Source: Streptacidiphilus rugosus AM-16
GTDB taxonomy: Bacteria > Actinomycetota > Actinomycetes > Streptomycetales > Streptomycetaceae
DNA: 64,000 bases
NCBI RefSeq assembly: GCF_000744655.1
Contig: NZ_JQMJ01000004.1
Coordinates: 4,588,001 to 4,652,000 of the forward strand
Direction: 5' to 3'
Below the pieces are notes generated by a model. It saw only the letters and a program-made list of their open reading frames with translations, was not told the DNA's origin and searched no databases. The position numbers were made by a program, and so were the translations under genes. How positions within the stretch are numbered: the first letter of the stretch is position 1; each line of letters opens with the position of its first letter. Below, piece after piece: positions 57,944 to 64,000 of this stretch.

Positions 57944-59248
57944 GTGGACTCCGCCGCCTCCGCCGCCGGCACCTCGACCGAGGCCGTACCGCCCCGACGC
58001 GAGGCCGACGCCGCGTCCTCCCGCGCCGGTGGGCTCCGGCTGCTGCTGATCCTCGGCTCGCTCTCCGCCTTCGGTCCGCTCAGTCTCGACATGTACCTCC
58101 CCGGCCTGCCGCAGCTGGCCTCCGGCTTCCACGTGTCCGACGCCGCCGTGCAGCTCACGCTCACCAGCTGCCTGATCGGCCTCGCTCTCGGCCAGCTCGT
58201 GGCCGGCCCCATGGCCGACGCCTGGGGGCGACGCAGGCCGCTGCTGATCGGCCTGGCCGCCTATGCGCTGGCGTCCGTGCTCTGCGCCTTCGCGCCGTCC
58301 GTCGAGACGCTGACCGCCCTACGGATCGTCCAGGGGCTGGCGGGCGGCGCGGGCATCGTGATCTCCCGCGCCGTGGTCTCCGACCTGCACCAGGGTGTCG
58401 CCGCCGCCCGCTTCTTCTCCGCCCTGATGCTGGTCAACGGCACCGCCCCGATCCTGGCGCCGGTGATCGGCGGACAACTGCTGCGCTTCACCGACTGGCG
58501 CGGGGTCTTCGTCGCACTGGCGCTGATCGGCTGCCTGCTGCTGACCGCCGCGGCCTTCGGCCTCCGCGAGACCCTGCCGCCCGCCGGACGTCGACGCGGC
58601 GGCCTCGGCGAGACCCTGCGGGGCATGGGGGCGCTGCTCCGCGACCGGGCCTTCGTCGGCTACGCCCTCTGCGGCGGCTTCGCCCTGGCGGCGATGTTCG
58701 CCTACATATCCGGCTCCTCGTTCGTGCTGCAGAGCGTCTACGGACTGAACGCGCAGACCTTCAGCTTCGTCTTCGGCGGCAACGCGCTGGGCATCGTGCT
58801 GCTCGGCCAGCTCAACCGCCTGCTGCTGCGCCGCTTCGCGGTCGAGACGCTGCTGCGCACCGGCCTGCTGCTGAGCGCCTCCGGCGGACTCGGCCTGCTC
58901 GCCTCGGTGCTCTTCGGCCTCGGCCTGCCGGGCGTGCTGGCGGGCCTCTTCGCCCTGGTCTCCAGCATCGGGCTGATCGGCCCCAACTCGACGGCCCGCG
59001 CCATGGACGGGCACCCGGGCAGGATCGGCGCGGCCTCGGCCCTGGTCGGCCTGCTGCAGTACGGCGTCGGCGGCCTGGCGGCCCCGCTGGTCGGCCTCGG
59101 CGGCAGCGGGACCGCGCTGCCGATGGCCGTCGTGGCGGCCTCCTTCGCGCTCGCCGCCGCGCTCGTTCACGTCGCTCTCGTGGGCAGGCGCGCGGCCTGC
59201 GCCCCTGTCCCGCTGCCCGTCCAGCGCACGAGCTCCACGGCGGGTTAG
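57944..59248 (+). CDS. Bcr/CflA-family MFS multidrug exporter
   Basis: A 434-residue transporter with twelve predicted helices. It has the family-type start LSLDMYLPGLPQLA and the loop GPMADAWGRRR. The chosen GTG at 57944 has AGGGAG 9 nt upstream; the frame is open to 57800, but that part contains the operator and phospholipase promoter. Such pumps export chloramphenicol-, bicyclomycin- or sulfonamide-like compounds. Its end overlaps the convergent Rrf2 gene by 4 nt. Confidence 0.87.
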   Translation: MDSAASAAGTSTEAVPPRREADAASSRAGGLRLLLILGSLSAFGPLSLDMYLPGLPQLASGFHVSDAAVQLTLTSCLIGLALGQLVAGPMADAWGRRRPLLIGLAAYALASVLCAFAPSVETLTALRIVQGLAGGAGIVISRAVVSDLHQGVAAARFFSALMLVNGTAPILAPVIGGQLLRFTDWRGVFVALALIGCLLLTAAAFGLRETLPPAGRRRGGLGETLRGMGALLRDRAFVGYALCGGFALAAMFAYISGSSFVLQSVYGLNAQTFSFVFGGNALGIVLLGQLNRLLLRRFAVETLLRTGLLLSASGGLGLLASVLFGLGLPGVLAGLFALVSSIGLIGPNSTARAMDGHPGRIGAASALVGLLQYGVGGLAAPLVGLGGSGTALPMAVVAASFALAAALVHVALVGRRAACAPVPLPVQRTSSTAG

Positions 59249-59733
59249 CGATCGCCCGGGCCCGCGTTCAGCCAGGCGCCGACCGCGGGCAGCGCCTCGG
59301 GGCCGCTGTCGCCCGCGACTGAGGCGGCGAGGTCGGCGATCGTGACGGCGGCCAGCGAGGCACGCCACGCCGCGTCGGCCGCGCCCATCGCCCGGGCGAC
59401 GGGGCACTGCCGCGTGCACTGCTCCGGCGGGGTGCCGAGCGGTCCGCGCTGCCGGATCTCGGTGCAGACGAACGCGGGACTCGCCCCGTCGACGGCCTGC
59501 ACCACGTCCAGCAGGGTCACCTCCTCGGGCCTCCTGGTGAGGACGTAGCCGCCGGTCTTGCCCTGGACCGAGTGCACCAGGCCCGCGCGCGACAGCGCCT
59601 GCATCTGCTTGGCCAGGTAGCTCGGCGACACGTCGTGCAGCGCCGCCAGCCGGGCCGCGGGGACCGGATCCCCGGCCGCGGTCAGCACCACACAGCAGTG
59701 CAGCGCCCACTCCACGCCACCGGACAGCTTCAT
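59245..59733 (-). CDS. Rrf2-family transcriptional regulator
   Basis: A 162-residue protein. The winged helix lies at about 8-75 (AARLAALHDVSPSYLAKQMQ, then the wing GKTGGYVL), as in IscR/NsrR. Three cysteines (Cys90, Cys106, Cys110) could bind an iron-sulfur cluster or sense redox stress, although their spacing differs from IscR. GGAGG lies 5 nt before the ATG at 59733. It is divergent from the NAD(P)-binding gene, with nested inverted repeats between them, so it probably represses that gene and itself. Confidence 0.88.
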   Translation of the reverse strand: MKLSGGVEWALHCCVVLTAAGDPVPAARLAALHDVSPSYLAKQMQALSRAGLVHSVQGKTGGYVLTRRPEEVTLLDVVQAVDGASPAFVCTEIRQRGPLGTPPEQCTRQCPVARAMGAADAAWRASLAAVTIADLAASVAGDSGPEALPAVGAWLNAGPGDR

Positions 59734-59763
59734 GCCACCTCCACGCGTCCACTCGCCCACTTG

Positions 59764-59813
59764 ACTCGGACAAAGACTATCCGAGTATCATCTCGGATAT
59801 AAGTTGTCCGAGT
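59764..59813. promoter_or_regulatory. Nested inverted repeats in the Rrf2 divergent promoter
   Basis: TATCCGAG (59778-59785) and CTCGGATA (59792-59799) form a perfect 8-bp inverted repeat with a 6-bp AT-rich spacer. Outside them, ACTCGGACAA (59764-59773) pairs with TTGTCCGAGT (59804-59813). All four half-sites share TCCGAG. They are the likely Rrf2 operators. Confidence 0.75.
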
Positions 59814-59851
59814 TTGCAGGGGGGGGCTCGACTCATGAAGGAAGGCGCACC

Positions 59852-60583
59852 ATGAAGATCACCGTCATCGGCACCGGACTCATCGGCTCCCAGCTCGCCA
59901 CCGAGCTCACCGCGCGAGGCCACGAGGTGACCGCCGCGTCGCTGTCCTCCGGCGTCGACCTGCTCACCGGCACCGGCCTCGACACCGCGCTCGCCGGCGC
60001 GGAGGCCGTGGTGAACGTGACCAACTCCCCCACCTTCGACGAGCAGTCGATCCCGTTCTTCCGCACCACGGTCGGCCATCTGCTGGCCGCGGGCGAGCGG
60101 GCCGGCGTGGGCCACCAGGTGCTTCTCTCCATCGTCGGCGTGGACCAGGTCCCCGCCCTGGACTACTACCGCGGCAAGGCGCTCCAGGAGGAGCTGCTGC
60201 GCGGCGGTCCGACGCCGTGGTCGATCGTGCGCGCCACCCAGTTCTTCGAGTTCATGGAGCCGACCATGTCCTGGACCTCCGACGAGACCGCGGTCCGGCT
60301 GCCTGCGACGCCGGTCCAGCCGATCGCGAGCCGCGACGTCGTCGCCGCGCTCGCCGACGTGACCACGGGCACGCCGCTCGGCGGGATCCTCGAGACCGCC
60401 GGCCCCGAAAGGTTCACCCTCGACGAGATCGGCCGCGTGACGCTGGCCGCGCGCGGCGACCACCGCCCCGTCGTCGTCGACGCCCAGGCCGGCCTCTTCG
60501 CCGCGGTCCAGGGCGACGCCCTCACCCCCGGCCCGAACGCCCGCGTCGCACCGACCCGCTACCAGGACTGGCTGGCCGGCTGA
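59852..60583 (+). CDS. NAD(P)-binding protein, NmrA/atypical-SDR type
   Basis: A 243-residue atypical short-chain dehydrogenase. The N-terminal glycine motif is VIGTGLIGSQLA, and the middle part has WSIVRATQFFEF, typical of NmrA/YcgR-like quinone-reductase-related proteins. Paired Rrf2 or MarR regulators commonly control such genes under redox or electrophile stress, and the divergent Rrf2 gene fits this. The substrate is unknown. The ATG at 59852 has GAAGGAAGG upstream. Confidence 0.85.
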   Translation: MKITVIGTGLIGSQLATELTARGHEVTAASLSSGVDLLTGTGLDTALAGAEAVVNVTNSPTFDEQSIPFFRTTVGHLLAAGERAGVGHQVLLSIVGVDQVPALDYYRGKALQEELLRGGPTPWSIVRATQFFEFMEPTMSWTSDETAVRLPATPVQPIASRDVVAALADVTTGTPLGGILETAGPERFTLDEIGRVTLAARGDHRPVVVDAQAGLFAAVQGDALTPGPNARVAPTRYQDWLAG

Positions 60584-60602
60584 CAGGACGCGGCAACCCG
60601 CT

Positions 60603-60730
60603 AGGGGCGCGAGGAACTGCGCGAGCAACCACCCGGTGCAGATGGCCCTGCGCGCTGAGGACCATCCGCATGCCGGTGGCTTGTCGCGCCCGCGCGGCGG
60701 AGGCGCATGTCAGCGGAGCCCCGCGCCCCT
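60603..60730. repeat. Common Streptomyces-type intergenic inverted-repeat element
   Basis: Begins AGGGGCGCGAGGAACTGCGC and ends CCCCGCGCCCCT, so the ends are inverted repeats. The sequence GGGGCGCGGGGAACTGCGCGA and close variants occur widely between Streptomyces genes; its role may be transcription termination. Confidence 0.6.
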
Positions 60731-60767
60731 GAGGTGGTGCAACGACCTGCGGGAGCACGCAGCAATC

Positions 60768-61385
60768 TCAGTGCGTCAGGCCGCGTTCGACGAGGTCGAG
60801 GGTGGAGGCGAGGACCGCCTCGAACTCCTCCGGGCCGCAGGCGGCGAGGGGGCCGTCGATGGCCAGGACGGCGAGTCCGTGCAGCGCGGCCCACGCGGGG
60901 AACTCCGCGCCGGCGCGGCGCTCCGGCGGCATCAGACCCGCCGCGCGCAGCGCGTCCAGCGCGGAGGCGACGATCTGGAAGGCCCGGTACTCCCCCAGGG
61001 CGTCCGGGCCCACGGCCAGCTCCCGCGCGCCGTGGCAGAACGCGGTACGGAAGAGGCCCGGTTCGGCCTGGGCGAAGCCCACATAGGCCGTGCCCAGCGC
61101 ACGCAGTCGCTCGCGCGGGTCCGCGGGCGCGCCGGCCAGCGCCGCGTCCAGCGCCTCGGCCAGCAGCTCGTGGCCGCGTTCCTTCGCGACGCGCAGCAGG
61201 TCCTCGTGGGAGGAGAAGTGCCGGTAGGCCGCCGCCGCGGAGACGCCCGCACGGCGGGCGGCCTCGCGCAGGACCACCGCCTCGGGGCCGCCCTCGCGGG
61301 CGAGGCCGACCGCCTCGCGGCCGAGGGCGTTGGCGAGGTCGCCGTGGTGGTAGCGGGTGCGGGCGGAGAACGGGGCATGGGGCAC
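60768..61385 (-). CDS. TetR/AcrR-family regulator
   Basis: A 205-residue regulator. The N-terminal HTH (about 10-60) reads REAARRAGVSAAAAYRHFSSHEDLL, and the C-terminal ligand domain resembles TetR_C_33 (WHG-type) members. The start is a GTG at 61385; the ATG near it is out of frame. It lies 37 bp behind the ABC permease on the same strand and may be co-transcribed with the exporter and control it. Confidence 0.88.
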   Translation of the reverse strand: MPHAPFSARTRYHHGDLANALGREAVGLAREGGPEAVVLREAARRAGVSAAAAYRHFSSHEDLLRVAKERGHELLAEALDAALAGAPADPRERLRALGTAYVGFAQAEPGLFRTAFCHGARELAVGPDALGEYRAFQIVASALDALRAAGLMPPERRAGAEFPAWAALHGLAVLAIDGPLAACGPEEFEAVLASTLDLVERGLTH

Positions 61386-61422
61386 ACCCCGATTCTGCCG
61401 CCCGCCGCGCGGAAAGGTGACG

Positions 61423-62220
61423 TCAGACCGACTTCTGGTACGAGCGGAAGGTCCGCATGGAGAGCCAGATCGCGCCCACCGCCAGCATCAGCAGCCAACT
61501 GCCGTGGCTGAGCACGGACCACCAGTCGGCGTGCGCGGCCATCGCCGCCCGGCCCGTCTCCAACGCCCAGTTGACCGGGTTGAACCGGGCCACGACCTGC
61601 ATCCAGTGCGGCATCAGGGCGGTGGCCATGAAGGACGAGGAGAGGAAGGTCAGCGGCAGCAGCAGGAAGGAGTTGATACCGATGATCGACTCCCGCTCCC
61701 GCACCAGCATGCCCAGTGCGTTGGAGAAGGCGCCGAAGACCATGCCCAGCACCGACGCGGCCACCACCAGGACCAGCAGCCCGACCGCCCCGCCGGGATA
61801 GTGCGCGCCGCCGACCCAGCCGAGCAGCACGATGACGACCGACTGGAAGGCCGTGGTCAGCGCCTGCATCAGCACGTTCGCGTTCATGATCGCGCTGCGG
61901 TGCACCGGCGTGATCAGGAAGCGGTTGAGCGTGCCGCGCTCGATCTCCTCCAGGGTGCCCATGCCGGCCCACATGTTCGAGGAGACCGCGCTCATCACGA
62001 TCACGCCGGGGACCAGGTAGTCGAGGTAGCTGCCGGAGCCGAAGCCGGGGATCTCGACGACCTTGCGGAAGAGCCCGCCGAACAGGAAGAGCCAGATCAC
62101 CGGCTGGATCAGCGTGATGATCAGGTACGCGGGCTGCCGCAGGAACGCCATGAACTGGCGCTGCGTCATGAACCAGGTCTCGCGGAGCGCCGCGGAGGGC
62201 GCGGGGACGGCGATGCTCAT
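61423..62220 (-). CDS. ABC-2 type exporter permease (DrrB-like)
   Basis: A 265-residue membrane protein with about six helices, including FLRQPAYLIITLIQPVIWL and FLSSSFMATALMP segments typical of ABC2_membrane permeases of the daunorubicin-exporter group. Its ATG overlaps the ATPase stop by 4 nt (ATGA), which marks a two-component exporter. The substrate is unknown. Confidence 0.9.
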   Translation of the reverse strand: MSIAVPAPSAALRETWFMTQRQFMAFLRQPAYLIITLIQPVIWLFLFGGLFRKVVEIPGFGSGSYLDYLVPGVIVMSAVSSNMWAGMGTLEEIERGTLNRFLITPVHRSAIMNANVLMQALTTAFQSVVIVLLGWVGGAHYPGGAVGLLVLVVAASVLGMVFGAFSNALGMLVRERESIIGINSFLLLPLTFLSSSFMATALMPHWMQVVARFNPVNWALETGRAAMAAHADWWSVLSHGSWLLMLAVGAIWLSMRTFRSYQKSV

Positions 62221-63293
62221 CGGGACGCTCCTTCGGCGGCGTGCTGAACGACGTTCTCGGCGGCCGCGAAGCTGCGCCCGGCGTAGCGGAGGTAGACGTC
62301 GTCCAGGGAGGGACGGGAGACGGTGACGGCGGCGACGCCCGCGCCGATCCGGTCGAGCGCGGCCAGGGCCGCGGGGACCGCGGCGGCTCCGTCGTCCGCG
62401 CGTGCGGTGAGCCTGCGGCCGTCGACGGCGATGTCCCTGAGGCCGGGAACCGTGCCGAGCGCCCCGATGAGCGGCAGCTCGTCCGACGCCGGCCGGGCCA
62501 GCTCCACCGCCAGGGCGTCACCGTGCAGTTCGCCCTTGAGCGCGTCCGGGGTGCCCTCGGCGACGATCCGGCCGCGGTCCACGATGGCGAGGCGGGCGGC
62601 GAGCTTGTCGGCCTCCTCCAGGTAGTGGGTGGTGAGCAGGATGGTCAGGCCCTCCGCCCCGGCCAGCCGCTCGATCTCCTCCCACATCGCGGTGCGGGCC
62701 TCCGGGTCCAGGCCGGTGGTCGGCTCGTCGAGGAAGAGCACCTGCGGGCGGTGGACCAGCCCTATCGCCACGTCCAGGCGGCGCAGCATGCCGCCCGAGT
62801 ACGTCTTCACCTGGCGCCCCCCGGCGTCGGTGAGGTCGAAGCGGGCGAGCAGCTCGTCCACCCTGCGGGCCAACTGTGCGCCGCCCATGCCGTAGAGGCG
62901 GCCCTGGAGCAGCAGGTTGTCCCGTCCGGTGGCCACCGGGTCCGCGCCGGAGCGCTGGGCGACGACGCCGATGGCGCGCCGCACCTTCGCGTGCTCGCGG
63001 GCCACGTCGAACCCGGCCACCCGTGCCGTGCCGGAGTCGGCGGCGGCCAGCGTGGTCAGGATCTTGACGGTGGTGGACTTGCCCGCGCCGTTCGGGCCGA
63101 GCAGCCCGAAGACGACGCCGGGCTCGACGGTGATGCTGAGCCCGTCCAGCGCGCGGACGCCCTCGGGCGCGGTCCTGCCACGCCCCTTGGGGTGATAGGT
63201 CTTGACGAGGTCGACGGCGTGCACCGCCGCGCCCTCGCCGGCGCCCGGGTCGCGGACGGCGCGCGGCGACGGCGTCCTGGTCTCGATGTTCAT
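62217..63293 (-). CDS. ABC exporter ATPase (DrrA-like)
   Basis: A 358-residue ATPase with Walker A GLLGPNGAGKSTT, signature YSGGMLRRLDVAIGL, Walker B VLFLDEPTTGLD and an H-loop TTHYLEEAD. The extra approximately 90-residue C-terminal region (DUF4162-like) is typical of DrrA. It powers the permease encoded next. The ATG at 63293 was preferred over the longer frame to 63431, which does not look like the family; GGAGGGAA lies about 10 nt upstream. Confidence 0.91.
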   Translation of the reverse strand: MNIETRTPSPRAVRDPGAGEGAAVHAVDLVKTYHPKGRGRTAPEGVRALDGLSITVEPGVVFGLLGPNGAGKSTTVKILTTLAAADSGTARVAGFDVAREHAKVRRAIGVVAQRSGADPVATGRDNLLLQGRLYGMGGAQLARRVDELLARFDLTDAGGRQVKTYSGGMLRRLDVAIGLVHRPQVLFLDEPTTGLDPEARTAMWEEIERLAGAEGLTILLTTHYLEEADKLAARLAIVDRGRIVAEGTPDALKGELHGDALAVELARPASDELPLIGALGTVPGLRDIAVDGRRLTARADDGAAAVPAALAALDRIGAGVAAVTVSRPSLDDVYLRYAGRSFAAAENVVQHAAEGASR

Positions 63294-63422
63294 GACGGGG
63301 AGTTCCCTCCGGTCGTGACGGCTTGATGCTGCCGATCTACGACGGGGGATCCGGGCTACGATGGGTCTGCGTGATCCTCGTAGCAACCGAATCCTGTTGC
63401 CGCAGGCCGGTCGCGAGGTCCC

Positions 63423-63456
63423 GGCCCCCATCGGTGTTGCCGCACCGGCGGGGGCC
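63423..63456 (+). terminator. Hairpin between the PadR and ABC genes
   Basis: GGCCCCC...CGGTG pairs with CACCG...GGGGGCC. The T-rich tract follows it on the plus strand, although both neighbouring genes are on the minus strand, so its use is unclear. Confidence 0.45.
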
Positions 63457-63512
63457 CTCTTCTGTTGTGCGTGTTGTTGTGTGCTGCTGGTTCTCCGGCT
63501 CTCTCCCGGCTC

Positions 63513-64000
63513 TCAGTACTGCGGCCGCGGCAGGTCCGCCGCCTTCGCCTCGAGATCCGTCCACTCCTGCGGCGGTCGGCCGGTGGCGTGGTACTCACGC
63601 CAGGCGGCGATCCCGCTGAGCGTCTCCGTCTCCATCTCCTTGATCAGCCCGGCCAGCCACGCGCGTTCGGCGCGCTGCATGGCCAGGGCGTACTCGGCCT
63701 CGATCAGGAAGACCCGAGGGAGCACGGCGACGCACTCCTCCAGGACGGTGGCCTGCGCCGACACGCTCTCGTCCAGCGCCAGCAGCCGCTTCCGCAGCAG
63801 CGCGACGACCTCCTCCGGCGGGAAACTGCCCGCCAGCGAGAGGCCGGCCTCGAACTGCGGATACTCCTTGACCGGGACGCTGAGCAGCTCCGACAGCCAG
63901 TCGTGCAACTCGGCGCGCCCGGCGTCGGTGAGGCCGTAGACCGTGCGCTCGGGCCTGCGGCCGTCGCGCTCGGTGCCCGCGGCCTCGATGAAGCCGTGCC
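63513..64000 (-). CDS. PadR-family transcriptional regulator, 5' end missing
   Basis: The visible part covers the end of the PadR winged helix (GFIEAAGTERDGRRPERTVYGLTDAGR) and the helical Vir-like C-terminal domain to the stop at 63513. The start and first HTH helices lie beyond the window. PadR regulators often sit next to, and repress, DrrAB-like exporters; the ABC genes follow on the same strand after 219 bp. Confidence 0.87.
   Translation of the reverse strand, partial: HGFIEAAGTERDGRRPERTVYGLTDAGRAELHDWLSELLSVPVKEYPQFEAGLSLAGSFPPEEVVALLRKRLLALDESVSAQATVLEECVAVLPRVFLIEAEYALAMQRAERAWLAGLIKEMETETLSGIAAWREYHATGRPPQEWTDLEAKAADLPRPQY

Noticed and set aside
63361..63510. A possible plus-strand leader peptide (GLRDPRSNRILLP...) before a T-rich hairpin
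   Set aside because: Neighbouring genes are on the other strand, no downstream plus-strand gene is visible, and there is no clear ribosome-binding site. Kept only as a terminator-like hairpin.

Overview
The window is high-GC, actinomycete DNA of the Streptomycetaceae type (Streptomyces, Streptacidiphilus or Kitasatospora). Reasons: very GC-rich codons, many GTG starts, a secreted GH18 chitinase with a DasR-like operator, a conserved XRE / IrrE-like / MAB_1171c trio with a TTA codon, SpoIIE-type signalling genes and the family's common intergenic repeat. No rRNA, tRNA, CRISPR array, prophage or insertion sequence was seen. The genus is an inference.

Layout. Positions 1-9750 hold housekeeping or accessory genes: a C26 amidotransferase (cut by the window edge), an S9 peptidase, an SDR, a 5'-3' exonuclease, a SMI1/KNR4 protein, the chitinase and the regulator trio. 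Positions about 10180-45161 hold a nonribosomal peptide cluster that I cannot match to a named one. It contains a type II thioesterase and an XRE/NTPase regulator (10180-12356), a class III aminotransferase (12482) and an A-T-C NRPS protein (13829). On the minus strand follows a translationally coupled operon: a C-A-T NRPS (34030 to 30824), a 4200-residue C-A-T-C-A-T-C-A-T-E-C-T NRPS (30827 to 18225) and an MbtH protein. Divergent from it is a tailoring operon: a FAAL-type acyl-AMP ligase, a degenerate carrier domain fused in frame to a VioC/AsnO-like dioxygenase, an SDR, a P450 and an ACP. The cluster ends with an MFS exporter and a divergent diiron oxygenase / acyl-CoA dehydrogenase / phosphopantetheinyl transferase operon.

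Model (inference): the FAAL charges the ACP with an acyl chain that the acyl-CoA dehydrogenase and perhaps the diiron enzyme modify. The EntF-like first C domain joins it to residue 1. The large NRPS adds three residues, the third epimerised, and then passes the chain to a C-T pair that has no A domain. That last carrier would be loaded in trans, plausibly by the A-T-C protein, whose terminal C domain could release the product because no thioesterase domain is visible in any NRPS. Direct GGCAA repeats spaced 11-12 bp recur in three cluster promoter regions and look like the binding site of a pathway regulator.

Positions 45219-64000 are accessory again: two genes that look frameshifted, a VOC protein, a GNAT-AAA fusion, an inverted pair of near-identical phospholipase C genes enclosing a SpoIIE phosphatase, an anti-sigma-type ATPase and a 14-helix MFS pump, a Bcr/CflA pump, an Rrf2 regulator with a divergent NAD(P)-binding protein, and a PadR - ABC exporter - TetR block cut by the right edge.
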